Counted from the first letter of the stretch, positions 1-7,902 are shown. The stretch is DNA of 22,433 nucleotides from Dictyoglomaceae bacterium (GCA_026417425.1 JAOADF010000064.1:1-22433), one strand, 5' to 3'. Program-made: numbers and translations. The notes: a model not told the origin generated them from the letters alone.

Positions 1-19
1 GGAATAGAGGAGGTAGAAA

Positions 20-964
20 ATGGAAAGATTCTTAGCCTTAGATATTGGTGGTACTAAGATTGCTCTGGGAAGATTTTTGGGAGATGGAAAATTAGAGGAA
101 AAAATAATATTTCCTACAAATGCAGAAAGAGGATACAGAAAAATTTTAGAAGAAATCATAGAAAATCTAAAAAAACTTAAAACAAGTGATACTTTGGCTC
201 TTGGAATAGGATGTGGGGGACCTTTAGATAGTGAGAAGGGAGTTATCCTTTCCCCTCCTAATCTTCCAGGTTGGGACAATGTTCCATTAAAGGGAGATTT
301 AGAATCTGCCTTAAATATTCCTGTTTTTTTAGATAATGATGCAAATACTGCATGCTTAGGAGAATATTATTTTGGAGCGGGTAGAGGAGTTAAGAATTTA
401 GTTTACATAACTGTGAGCACGGGAATTGGCGGAGGAGTTATTATTGATGGAAAAATTCTTCGTGGACAAAGAAATAGTGCTGGAGAGATAGGACATCAGA
501 CTATTTTACCTCATGGTCCTCTTTGTAATTGTGGAAACAAAGGTTGTCTTGAGGCTTTAGCATCAGGAATAGCTATTGCAAAAAGAGCAGAAGAGGCTAT
601 TCTAAATAATGAAGATACTATTTTAAAAGAATTAAGTAGAAAAGAAAGAATTTCTGCAGAGCTCGTAAGAAAGGCATATCTTCAAGGTGATAAGGTTTCT
701 GAAAGAATTTGGAAAAGTGCTTTAGAATATCTTGGAATTGGTATAGGAAATGTTATAACTATATTGAGTCCAGAAAGGATAATTCTTGGTGGAGGGATAA
801 TGAAAGCAGGAGAAGAAGTGCTAGAGACAGTAAAAAGGGTAGTAAAAGAGAGAGTAAAGTTAGTTCCAGTAGATAAAGTAGAAATATTATCCTCTCAATT
901 AGGAGAAGATGTAGGACTATATGGTGCTTTAGCTCTTATCTTAAGTGAGATAGGAGCAAGATAA
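20..964 (+). CDS. ROK-family sugar kinase (glucokinase type)
   Basis: Cytoplasmic ATP-dependent sugar kinase, most likely phosphorylating glucose at C6. At 314 aa it has the usual length of ROK glucokinases. Visible motifs are the N-terminal phosphate-binding LDIGGTKIALG (residues 7-17), the active-site segment DNDAN with likely catalytic Asp107, the glycine-rich TVSTGIGGG (131-139), and GEIGH followed by CNCGNKGCLE. His159 with Cys169, Cys171 and Cys176 forms the ROK zinc site. The ATG at 20 follows an AGAGGAGGT ribosome binding site at 6-14. A TAG at 5-7 may be the stop of an upstream gene, so this may be the last gene of an operon. A terminator hairpin overlaps the stop codon. The glucose preference is inferred from the family; fructokinase or N-acetylmannosamine kinase activity cannot be excluded. 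No helix-turn-helix domain is present, so it is not a ROK repressor. Confidence 0.92.
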   Translation: MERFLALDIGGTKIALGRFLGDGKLEEKIIFPTNAERGYRKILEEIIENLKKLKTSDTLALGIGCGGPLDSEKGVILSPPNLPGWDNVPLKGDLESALNIPVFLDNDANTACLGEYYFGAGRGVKNLVYITVSTGIGGGVIIDGKILRGQRNSAGEIGHQTILPHGPLCNCGNKGCLEALASGIAIAKRAEEAILNNEDTILKELSRKERISAELVRKAYLQGDKVSERIWKSALEYLGIGIGNVITILSPERIILGGGIMKAGEEVLETVKRVVKERVKLVPVDKVEILSSQLGEDVGLYGALALILSEIGAR

Positions 965-984
965 ATTCTTGCTCCTTTTATTTT
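952..984 (+). terminator. Intrinsic terminator of the ROK kinase gene
   Basis: A perfect 10-bp stem is formed by AGGAGCAAGA (952-961) and TCTTGCTCCT (967-976), with a 5-nt loop and the T-rich tail TTTTATTTT (976-984). The TAA stop codon of the kinase (962-964) lies in the loop, so the terminator is built into the end of the gene. The tail overlaps the stop codon of the convergent LolA-like gene. No T-run follows the stem on the minus strand, so it should act on plus-strand transcripts only. Confidence 0.88.
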
Positions 985-1703
985 CCAGGAGAGAAAAAGG
1001 GAATGGGAGTTATATTTTGGGGTTCCTTTTGTTTTATAATTTTACCTTGAGGTAGAGTTCTTAATTTAGTTGCGGATAGATTCTGATTTATTTTTAATTC
1101 TGTCCATAGCATATCCATATATAATCTGTTATATATGTCAAAAATTTTTAGTCTTATAGGTTTTAGTTCACTTTTATTAAGATAAAGCTCAAAATATGAC
1201 ATTTGAGTTTTTAGTTCTGGTGTATTGGGTTTTCCTATAATTTTGTAAAATTTTTCATTCTTTTCTATTAACTCTGCTACTTCTAAGTTAAAGTCTTCTT
1301 CTTTTCCTGAGATAAAGGGTAGATTTATTCCTGAAGTATATGTTAAGGTTTGAGTAAATTCGCTTTCAAGGATTTGTTTTGTAGCAGGAATGTAAACTCT
1401 CATTAACTTTTTTTCTGAGTCTATTAAGATTATTTGACCCGAGAAAAGGGCAGGTTCTAAAAAATTAATTCTTAATATTAATGGATTAGTTATGTAAAAC
1501 ATTTCCATAGTCATCTTTTGAGGTATGGATTCTCCCTTTGAGGAGTAAGAATAAAGGGTTATGGATAATTTCATTTGAATATCTTTGGCTGAGCCCCATT
1601 TATCTCCTACATCCTTCAATATGGACTCTGCAGAAATCTGAGAAAAAATTGAAGAACTCAATATCAAAGAAAAAAATAGAATCAATCCAATAAGTTTTTT
1701 CAT
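978..1703 (-). CDS. LolA-like periplasmic outer-membrane lipoprotein-sorting protein
   Basis: The 241-aa product begins with a Sec signal peptide (charged MKK, a hydrophobic core to about residue 20, cleavage near SQISA) and has no lipobox cysteine, so it should be soluble in the periplasm. The rest is beta-rich and resembles the LolA/LolB-like 'outer membrane lipoprotein-sorting' family. The typical run is a membrane-facing segment around LRINFLEPALFSGQ, then LIDSEKKLMRVYIPATKQ, a late strand pair around FELYLNKSELKPIRLKIFD, and the C-terminal strand ending LRTLPQGKII. The ATG at 1703 follows TAGGAGGA; the TAG is also the stop codon of the upstream barrel gene, so the two genes are coupled with a 12-bp gap. 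Substrate unknown; family-level call only. Confidence 0.72.
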   Translation of the reverse strand: MKKLIGLILFFSLILSSSIFSQISAESILKDVGDKWGSAKDIQMKLSITLYSYSSKGESIPQKMTMEMFYITNPLILRINFLEPALFSGQIILIDSEKKLMRVYIPATKQILESEFTQTLTYTSGINLPFISGKEEDFNLEVAELIEKNEKFYKIIGKPNTPELKTQMSYFELYLNKSELKPIRLKIFDIYNRLYMDMLWTELKINQNLSATKLRTLPQGKIIKQKEPQNITPIPFFSPGK

Positions 1704-1715
1704 GATTTATTCCTC

Positions 1716-2732
1716 CTAAAATTGATAAGATAATTTTAATCCAAAGGTTTGGTTTTCATCCTTTACTTCTCCTGTAATTGTTTTATCTAATTTATATATC
1801 CAGTAAATACTTCCTACTAAGGCTCCTTCCAGGGTAGGAAAATTCAATTGAATTCTTTGGTTTAAACTATATTCTCCTTCTTCTTTAAATATATATTCAA
1901 AAGTTGTTAAAGACTCTAAATTTAAATAATCTCTTAAGTTCCACTCCATTGAAGCTCCTAATTTAAGTCTTCCAATCCCATTACTAAAATTATGAAAGTA
2001 TCCCCCAGAAATTCCACTGAAAATATTTACAATTAAAGGAGTTCTTAAGGAGAGTTCTCCTCCCAATTCTCCAGGTTTTATGTCATAAAGATTAAAATTC
2101 AGAGAGTGATTAGAACCAAAATAACCCTTAAGAGAAAAATTTCCAATACTTATCTCACCTTGAGCTAAACCACTAATATAGACTCTTGAATCTTTAATAA
2201 GAAAAGAAAATTCCTCAGAGGTATAGCAGATTCCTAGGGGGAGTGTATGTTTTTGTAGGAGATTAATGTTTAAATTATAACTTTCTTTATAAGATAAAAG
2301 GGAAAAATTAGCTATATTATTAGGAGTAAATAATCTCTGCCATCCCAATGCTCTTAATGGTTTATTATCATCTATATTTTCTCCAGTAAGTAGATATATT
2401 TCATCCTTTAAAATATATAATCCGAGAAAAAGCCCTTTAAATCTTAGATATTTTGTGTAGGAATTTAAATTGGGATAAAAATAACCATAAATACCTCTTA
2501 GATAAGGGGTTTGTAATCCCAACCTATATTTAAAATATTCTTCATATCCAAGATTAGCAGTAATTCCTAAGTTTTCACTCCACCATTTCTCTAATAAAAA
2601 GTTATATTTCTGATATGCCTTTTCTTTGCTTGAAAAAACTTCAGTATTTAATTCTAAAATTCCCCATTCACTTCCAAAAGCTTCTGATATTAAAAAGAAA
2701 GCTATAAAAATAAGTAAAATCCACTTTTTCAT
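1716..2732 (-). CDS. Predicted outer-membrane beta-barrel protein
   Basis: I do not recognise a named family. With the ATG at 2732 the product is 338 aa. It starts with a signal peptide (MKKW, hydrophobic to about residue 17, cleavage near AFGS), followed by many amphipathic stretches of alternating polar and hydrophobic residues separated by turns rich in Gly, Asn and Asp. It ends ...LKLSYQF, the C-terminal aromatic residue typical of barrels folded by the BAM machinery. No helical membrane segment follows the signal. A longer reading from an ATG at 2756 is less likely: that codon has no ribosome binding site, whereas 2732 is preceded by GGAGGG (2742-2737). First gene of a two-gene operon with the LolA-like gene, from the minus-strand promoter at 2771-2799. 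Confidence 0.6.
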   Translation of the reverse strand: MKKWILLIFIAFFLISEAFGSEWGILELNTEVFSSKEKAYQKYNFLLEKWWSENLGITANLGYEEYFKYRLGLQTPYLRGIYGYFYPNLNSYTKYLRFKGLFLGLYILKDEIYLLTGENIDDNKPLRALGWQRLFTPNNIANFSLLSYKESYNLNINLLQKHTLPLGICYTSEEFSFLIKDSRVYISGLAQGEISIGNFSLKGYFGSNHSLNFNLYDIKPGELGGELSLRTPLIVNIFSGISGGYFHNFSNGIGRLKLGASMEWNLRDYLNLESLTTFEYIFKEEGEYSLNQRIQLNFPTLEGALVGSIYWIYKLDKTITGEVKDENQTFGLKLSYQF

Positions 2733-2749
2733 AAATCCCTCCAAAATTT

Positions 2750-2778
2750 TTGACATGTTCTCTTTTTATTTTTATAAT
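2750..2778 (+). promoter_or_regulatory. Consensus promoter for the sugar transferase run
   Basis: TTGACA (2750-2755), a 17-bp spacer and TATAAT (2773-2778) give a perfect match to the housekeeping sigma consensus. Transcription would begin near 2785, leaving about 20 nt before the ATG at 2805. It overlaps the oppositely directed promoter of the barrel gene. Confidence 0.85.
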
Positions 2779-2799
2779 CCAAAAAGAAAAATAAAGCAA
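2771..2799 (-). promoter_or_regulatory. Promoter for the barrel and LolA-like operon
   Basis: Read on the minus strand: TTGCTT (2799-2794), a 17-bp spacer and TATAAA (2776-2771). Start of transcription would be near 2764, about 30 nt upstream of the ATG at 2732 and its GGAGGG. The -10 box shares 2773-2776 with the -10 box of the plus-strand promoter. Confidence 0.65.
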
Positions 2800-2804
2800 G
2801 AACT

Positions 2805-4184
2805 ATGGAGAGAATAAGAAGAGAAATATTATGGCTTTTTCTCTTGATTTTGTTAGACCTTGTTTGTCTAATATCCTCTGTTCCTTTAGCCTATTATATT
2901 AGATTCAATTTTTTAATCAAAATTCCAGAACTTTATCTTCCTGAATCTGATTTTCCTGTTTTTTATCCATATTATTTTTATCTTTCCATATTTTTTGGAA
3001 TAATGGCTCTAATTATTCTTATCTGGAATAAAGCCTATGATTTAAAGAAATATTTTTCCTTTGGACCTATTTTTTTCTCTGTTGCTCTATCCATATTTGT
3101 ATTATCCTTTCTCTCCTTTTTTTATAGAGACTTCTCCTTTTCAAGATTAATATTCATTCTTACAGGATTTTCTGCTCTTTTTCTCATCTTCATAAATAGA
3201 ATTGTTCTCTTATTATTAAGATGGGGCTTGTTTAAATTAGATAGGAATATAACAAAGATTCTTTTAGTTGGAGATAATGAGATAGCAAATATACTTATAG
3301 ATTTCTGGAATAGAAATCCATGGGTGGGATATAAATTATATAAAAATGTTTCTGAACTTTCGTATATAAAAGAGAATTTAGAAGATTTAAGTAATATTCA
3401 GGAAATCATAATAACTCATCCCATAAAAAATGATGAAATTTTAAACTTAATAGAAATATCAAGGAAGAAAGGAGTCATAATTAAGATAGTTCCAGATCTT
3501 TATCTTCTCTTCGGTTCTCAAATAATATTTGATGAAATTAGTGGGATTCCTATAGTAAGAATTAAAGGGTCTAATCTTGAAGGATGGCAAGGTTATATAA
3601 AAGAAATTGAGGATATAATTTTTGCAACTTTTGGACTTATTTTCTTTTTGCCTTTTATTATTATAATATCTTTATTAATAAAATTAGATTCCGAAGGACC
3701 TATTATCTTTAAACATAAAAGGGTAGGAAGATATGGAAAGGATATTTATGTATGGAAATTTAGAACTATGTATAAAGATGCAGATAAGATCTTAGAGGTT
3801 AATCCCATATTAAAGTTAGAATTTGAAAAAGATTTCAAATTGAAGGATGACCCAAGGGTAACAAAAATTGGAAAATTTCTTAGAAAATGGAGTTTGGATG
3901 AGATTCCTCAGTTTTTTAATATTTTAAAGGGAGATATGAGTATTGTAGGGCCAAGACCTGTGGTAAGAAGAGAGCTAGAAAAATATGGAGCCTTTGCAGA
4001 TGAGATTTTAAAGGTGAAACCAGGTCTTACAGGTCTTTGGCAGGTTAGTGGAAGAAGTGATTTAGATTATGCTCGAAGGGTTCAATTGGATTTATATTAT
4101 ATCCAAAATTGGAGTATAAGTTTAGATTTTAAAATCATACTGAAAACTATACCTTCTGTTATCCTTAGAAAAGGAGCATATTGA
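2805..4184 (+). CDS. Polyprenyl-phosphate sugar-1-phosphate transferase (WcaJ/WbaP type)
   Basis: Integral membrane enzyme that transfers a hexose-1-phosphate from a nucleotide sugar to undecaprenyl phosphate, the first step of exopolysaccharide or O-unit synthesis. The 459 aa show about four hydrophobic helices in residues 8-140 and a soluble Rossmann-like region (about 150-255, KILLVGDNEIANIL). A further hydrophobic segment (270-293) leads into the conserved catalytic domain: KRVGRYGKDIYVWKFRTM (305-322), DDPRVTKIGKFLRKWSLDEIPQ with the Asp365-Glu366 pair expected at the active site, GDMSIVGPRPV, and KPGLTGLWQVSGRS. The ATG at 2805 has only a weak ribosome binding site, 20 nt after the predicted transcription start. 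Sugar specificity cannot be read. No other glycosyltransferase lies in the window, so the rest of the pathway would be elsewhere. Confidence 0.92.
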   Translation: MERIRREILWLFLLILLDLVCLISSVPLAYYIRFNFLIKIPELYLPESDFPVFYPYYFYLSIFFGIMALIILIWNKAYDLKKYFSFGPIFFSVALSIFVLSFLSFFYRDFSFSRLIFILTGFSALFLIFINRIVLLLLRWGLFKLDRNITKILLVGDNEIANILIDFWNRNPWVGYKLYKNVSELSYIKENLEDLSNIQEIIITHPIKNDEILNLIEISRKKGVIIKIVPDLYLLFGSQIIFDEISGIPIVRIKGSNLEGWQGYIKEIEDIIFATFGLIFFLPFIIIISLLIKLDSEGPIIFKHKRVGRYGKDIYVWKFRTMYKDADKILEVNPILKLEFEKDFKLKDDPRVTKIGKFLRKWSLDEIPQFFNILKGDMSIVGPRPVVRRELEKYGAFADEILKVKPGLTGLWQVSGRSDLDYARRVQLDLYYIQNWSISLDFKIILKTIPSVILRKGAY

Positions 4185-4186
4185 TA

Positions 4187-4195
4187 TGGTATAAT
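4187..4195 (+). promoter_or_regulatory. Extended -10 promoter, predicted leaderless, for the HNH gene
   Basis: TGGTATAAT (TGN plus perfect TATAAT at 4190-4195) starts three bases after the stop codon of the sugar transferase. The expected start of transcription, 7 nt downstream, falls on or next to the ATG at 4202. No convincing -35 box is seen at the right distance. Confidence 0.6.
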
Positions 4196-4201
4196 AAATC
4201 C

Positions 4202-4741
4202 ATGTTTGTAGCCATGAAGGACCTAAATAGTAAAGTATTAGTATTAAATAGTAATTATGAACCTTTAGATGTTTGTGAAATAAAAAGGGCAATATCCCTT
4301 CTTGTTCAAAGAAAAGCGGAAATGATAGAAGAAAATAGTGGGATTATTGCTTCTCCATCGGTATTTTTTGTTATCCCTTCAGTAATTAGACTTTTATATT
4401 ATGTAAAAAGACCTCGATTAGAACTTAAGCTATCAAGAAGGGGAGTTTTTATTAGAGATAACTTTACTTGCCAATATTGTGGTAAAAAAGGTGGAGATAT
4501 GACAATCGATCATGTAATACCTAAAAGATTAGGTGGAAAATCAGTATGGGAGAATTTAGTTTGTGCTTGCAAAGAATGTAACAAAAAGAAAGGAGATAAA
4601 ACTTTGGAAGAGGCAAGGATGAAATTGATAAGAGAACCAAAACCCCCCAAATATATTCCCTATTTTCATTTGACTCGATATTTGGAAAAAGAAGAAAATG
4701 TTGAGTGGCGAAAATATTTCTTTGTAAATTTAGAAGAATAG
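4202..4741 (+). CDS. HNH endonuclease family protein
   Basis: The 179-aa product has an N-terminal part with the signature LVLNSNYEPLDVCEIKRA, which is typical of this stand-alone HNH family. The C-terminal HNH zinc-finger nuclease motif begins with FTCQYCGKKGGDMTIDHVIPK, which has the first CxxC and the catalytic DH, and continues through GGKSVWENLVCACKECNKKKGD with the second CxxC and the conserved N. The family nicks or cuts DNA with a divalent metal; the cellular role is not known, and no methyltransferase is nearby to suggest restriction. The reading frame is open back to a TTG at 4181, but ATG 4202 fits the TGGTATAAT box seven bases upstream and implies a leaderless message; no ribosome binding site is visible. 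ATG 4214 is a less likely alternative. Confidence 0.86.
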   Translation: MFVAMKDLNSKVLVLNSNYEPLDVCEIKRAISLLVQRKAEMIEENSGIIASPSVFFVIPSVIRLLYYVKRPRLELKLSRRGVFIRDNFTCQYCGKKGGDMTIDHVIPKRLGGKSVWENLVCACKECNKKKGDKTLEEARMKLIREPKPPKYIPYFHLTRYLEKEENVEWRKYFFVNLEE

Positions 4742-4745
4742 AGCA

Positions 4746-7343
4746 ATGAAAGAGTGGAGTAATTTAAAAATAGAAGAGGTAATTCAAAAATTAGAAACTG
4801 ATTCTGAAAAGGGTTTATCAGATAAAGAGGTTAAAGAGAGACAAAAAATTTATGGAAAAAATAGTTTGCCTGAGAAACCTCCTGCTACATTTCTTAAACT
4901 ATTCATTAATCAATTTAAAGAATTTCTCACTATAATTCTTATTTCTGCCACTATTGTCTCTTTATTCTTAGGAGAAGTTAAAGATGCTATTGCTATATTT
5001 ATTATTGTGTTAATAAATGCAATTTTAGGGGCAACTCAAGAATTTAAAGCGGAAAAGACCTTGGCTTCTTTAAAAGCATTAACAAATCCAGTAGTAAAGG
5101 TTATTAGGGAAGGAGAGATAGAAGAAATTCCAATTGAGAACTTGGTTCCTGGAGATATTATTCTTTTAGAAGAGGGAGAAAAAATACCTGCAGATGTTAG
5201 ATTTATTGAGACCAATTACCTACAGGTGGATGAATCTATATTAACGGGAGAATCAGAAGCAGTAAGAAAGGATGCTAATTTTATTGGAAATGGGAAGTTA
5301 GATCTTGGAGAACAATATAATATGGGGTTTAAGGGAACATATATAATTTCAGGGAAGGGTAAAGGGGTTGTTGTAGGAATTGGAGAACATACTGCTTTAG
5401 GGAAAATTGCAAAGATGCTTTCAGAAATGAAAGAAGAGCCTACTCCATTGCAAAGAGAATTGGAAAAATTAGGAAAACAAATATCTATTCTTATACTTAT
5501 CTTAGTTTTGATGCTTTTAGGAATTGGAATTATACAGAGAAGAGAATTCATAGAAATGTTTATGACCTCTGTAAGCTTAGCAGTAGCAGCAATTCCCGAA
5601 GGGTTACCTACAGTTATTACTATTCTTCTTGCACTAGGTGTTCAGGAGATGGCAAGGAGAAAGGCAGTAGTAAGGAGACTTTCTGCTGTAGAAGCTCTTG
5701 GAGCAACTACTGTAATTTGTACAGATAAGACAGGAACATTAACAGAAAACAGGATGGAATTGGTCAAGATAGGGCTTCCAGAAAAGGTTTATGAAAGAGA
5801 TGATTTTTCTAAATTTATGTCAGAAATTTATGAGATATTAGAGAGTGCAATTTTATGTAGTAATGTTAGGAAAAAAGAGGAAGTTTATTTAGGAGATCCT
5901 TTAGAGATCGCTCTTATTAGAAGTGGAGAGAGTTTGGGAATTGTAGATAAGATAATGAATAATAAAGAAAAAGTAAAAGAAATTCCTTTTGATTCTCAGA
6001 GAAAAAGAGTAAGTGTTATTTATAAAAATAAAGATGGTTATCTTTTATTTATGAAAGGAGCTCCTGAAGGGATAATTAAAAAAAGTAAATATGTAAAAAT
6101 ATATAACAAGGATGTTGAATTAAATGAAGAAATAGAAAAGAGATTAACAGAAAGACAAATAGAACTAGCCAAAGAAGGTCTTAGGGTTTTAGGGGTGGCA
6201 AAAAGGAATATGAAAGATTTAAATCAAGAAAATTTAGAAGAAGATCTTACATTCTTAGGATTTATTGCCTTTTTAGATCCTTTAAGGGATGGAGTAAAGG
6301 AAGCAGTAGATCTATGTTCTAATGCAGGTATCAGACCAATTATTGTTACAGGTGATTATATATGGACTGCAAAGAAAATTGCAAAAGATCTTGGAATGGA
6401 TATAGAAAATGGAGTTTCATATCAAGGGGAAGATTTAAGTGATGAAAAAGCTTTCGATAGTATAAATTGGGATAAGGTTTCACTTTTTTCAAGGGTTCTT
6501 CCAGAACATAAAATGGAAATCGTGAAAAAATTGAAGGAAAAAGGTGAGGTAGTAGCAATGACAGGGGATGGAGTAAATGATGCTCCTGCTTTAAAAATGG
6601 CAGATATTGGAGTAAGTATGGGACAAAGGGGAACAGAAGTGGCAAGAGAGGCATCGGATTTAATTTTACTTGATGACAGTTTTGCTACTATTGTAAAGGC
6701 AGTTGAGGAAGGAAGAAGAATTTTTGATAATATAAGAAAGGTAACCTATTATCTCTTTTCTTGTAATTTAAGTGAAATTATTGTTGTGGGGTTAAGTATA
6801 TTGTTAAGATTTCCTTTGCCTTTAACTCCTATAGAACTCTTATGGATAAATCTAATAACTGATGGCTTTCCTGCTTTAGCCCTTGGGATAGAACCTGCGG
6901 AAAAAGATGTCATGGAGAGAAAGCCTCGCTCCATAAATGAGGGAATATTAACAAAGGAAATATGGAAAAAATTACTATTAGATGGTACTATTATGGGAAT
7001 CGCTTCATTATCTTTGTTTTATTGGGGATTAACCTTTAATAATATAACCTTAGCAAGAACCTTGGCTTTTTCTGGGCTTGTTTTTACTCAGCTGTTTCAA
7101 GCTTTAAGTCTATCCCTTCGAAGAAGGAAAGATCTTATTAAAGATACCTTTTCTAATATTCATTTAATCTTGGCCATTACCTTATCTTTCTCTTTACAAT
7201 TGTTAATCCTATATACAACCTTTGGGAGAAATTTCTTCAATTTAGAGTATTTAAATTTTGAAAGGATTTTAATAGTAATATTTGTTTCCTTGCTTCCTAT
7301 ATATAAACTTATACTTGAGAAAATATATGAGAAGATTTTTTAG
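4746..7343 (+). CDS. P2A-type Ca2+-transporting ATPase
   Basis: An 865-aa P-type ATPase that would pump Ca2+ (or Mn2+) out of the cytoplasm. Domains in order: N-terminal cation-ATPase domain, TM1-2 (about 55-97), actuator domain with TGES (167-170), TM3-4 (about 247-295), phosphorylation site DKTGTLT (Asp327), nucleotide domain with KGAPE (437-441), TGD (535-537), the hinge TGDGVNDAP, then TM5-10. Ca2+ ligands of the SERCA family are present: Glu285 in PEGLP of TM4, Asn674 and Glu677 in TM5, Asn702, Thr705 and Asp706 in TM6. The TM8 position equivalent to the SERCA site-I glutamate appears to be Gln782, suggesting PMR1-like transport of one ion. The ATG lies 4 bp after the HNH stop with a poor ribosome binding site, so translation is probably coupled. 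Mn2+ transport is possible. Confidence 0.9.
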   Translation: MKEWSNLKIEEVIQKLETDSEKGLSDKEVKERQKIYGKNSLPEKPPATFLKLFINQFKEFLTIILISATIVSLFLGEVKDAIAIFIIVLINAILGATQEFKAEKTLASLKALTNPVVKVIREGEIEEIPIENLVPGDIILLEEGEKIPADVRFIETNYLQVDESILTGESEAVRKDANFIGNGKLDLGEQYNMGFKGTYIISGKGKGVVVGIGEHTALGKIAKMLSEMKEEPTPLQRELEKLGKQISILILILVLMLLGIGIIQRREFIEMFMTSVSLAVAAIPEGLPTVITILLALGVQEMARRKAVVRRLSAVEALGATTVICTDKTGTLTENRMELVKIGLPEKVYERDDFSKFMSEIYEILESAILCSNVRKKEEVYLGDPLEIALIRSGESLGIVDKIMNNKEKVKEIPFDSQRKRVSVIYKNKDGYLLFMKGAPEGIIKKSKYVKIYNKDVELNEEIEKRLTERQIELAKEGLRVLGVAKRNMKDLNQENLEEDLTFLGFIAFLDPLRDGVKEAVDLCSNAGIRPIIVTGDYIWTAKKIAKDLGMDIENGVSYQGEDLSDEKAFDSINWDKVSLFSRVLPEHKMEIVKKLKEKGEVVAMTGDGVNDAPALKMADIGVSMGQRGTEVAREASDLILLDDSFATIVKAVEEGRRIFDNIRKVTYYLFSCNLSEIIVVGLSILLRFPLPLTPIELLWINLITDGFPALALGIEPAEKDVMERKPRSINEGILTKEIWKKLLLDGTIMGIASLSLFYWGLTFNNITLARTLAFSGLVFTQLFQALSLSLRRRKDLIKDTFSNIHLILAITLSFSLQLLILYTTFGRNFFNLEYLNFERILIVIFVSLLPIYKLILEKIYEKIF

Positions 7344-7701
7344 AGAGTTTCTAATTTATATAATAAGTTTTATTCTAATTGTTTTTCTCGCAAATCAACT
7401 GTTCACAATAGAAAAGATTCCACAAAGAGTAAAGAGAGAAGAGATAAAGAGAGAAGAAATAAAAGCTGTTCAAGAAAAGTTAGAAAAAATTGAGAGTCCC
7501 TCCAAGGATGTTTTAAAAAAAGAGAGAAAGGAAGAAACATATACTCAAATGATATATGAGGTTAAAGTAGGAGATACTACCATAGGTATTGCTCAAAGAT
7601 ATTCTATAGACTGGAGGGAATTAGCAAGGATCAATAATCTTAAAGACCCTAATAAATTATATGTAGGACAAAAATTAATAATTCCAATAAAAAAGGACTA
7701 A
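7327..7701 (+). CDS. Membrane-anchored LysM-domain protein
   Basis: A 124-aa protein with a basic N-terminus (MRRFFREF) and one hydrophobic helix to about residue 26. A highly charged Lys/Glu linker follows (about 35-75), then a single C-terminal LysM domain with the usual YEVKVGDTTIGIAQRYSIDW, LARINNLKDPNKLYVGQKLIIP pattern. LysM binds N-acetylglucosamine-containing glycans, so it probably tethers to peptidoglycan from the membrane. No catalytic domain is attached. The ATG at 7327 overlaps the end of the ATPase gene by 17 nt; an upstream non-ATG start at 7282 in the same frame would destroy the charged-then-hydrophobic N-terminus and is unlikely. Function beyond glycan binding is unknown. 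Confidence 0.8.
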   Translation: MRRFFREFLIYIISFILIVFLANQLFTIEKIPQRVKREEIKREEIKAVQEKLEKIESPSKDVLKKERKEETYTQMIYEVKVGDTTIGIAQRYSIDWRELARINNLKDPNKLYVGQKLIIPIKKD

Positions 7702-7706
7702 AATAC

Positions 7707-7735
7707 TTGATAAGCAAAGTTCCATCTGTTATAAT
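7707..7735 (+). promoter_or_regulatory. Promoter of the tRNA genes
   Basis: TTGATA (7707-7712), 17-bp spacer, TATAAT (7730-7735), with the extended -10 form TGTTATAAT. Transcription would begin near 7742, seven bases before the mature 5' end of tRNA-Phe. Strong boxes at both positions suit a stable RNA promoter. Confidence 0.85.
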
Positions 7736-7748
7736 TTTTTATAAAGTT

Positions 7749-7824
7749 GCGGACGTAGCTCAGTCGGTAGAGCGAGGGACTGAAAATCCCTGCGTCGGTG
7801 GTTCGATTCCACCCGTCCGCACCA
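7749..7824 (+). tRNA. tRNA-Phe (GAA)
   Basis: A complete 76-nt cloverleaf. The acceptor stem is GCGGACG with CGTCCGC, the D arm GCTC...GAGC, the anticodon stem AGGGA with TCCCT and loop CTGAAAA (anticodon GAA at 7782-7784). The T arm contains GTTCGATTC, the discriminator is A, and CCA is encoded at 7822-7824. It decodes UUC and UUU. Confidence 0.97.
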
Positions 7825-7902
7825 TGGATATAAAGAGAAATAAAATTTTGAAAATAAAGAAAATTAGTTTTGATATAAAAAATTTAATTCTCTCCTTTCT
7901 AT

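Noticed and set aside
2733..2756. ATG 2756 as start of the barrel gene
   Set aside because: The codon lies on the -35 box of the opposite promoter, has no ribosome binding site, and would put eight residues before a normal signal peptide.
2626..2817. Plus-strand 63-codon frame over the divergent promoter region
   Set aside because: It overlaps the signal-peptide end of the barrel gene and both promoters, and has no ribosome binding site.
5216..6934. Minus-strand open frames at 5216-5551, 6346-6654 and 6749-6934
   Set aside because: They lie inside the Ca2+-ATPase gene, have no ribosome binding sites and show no protein family features.
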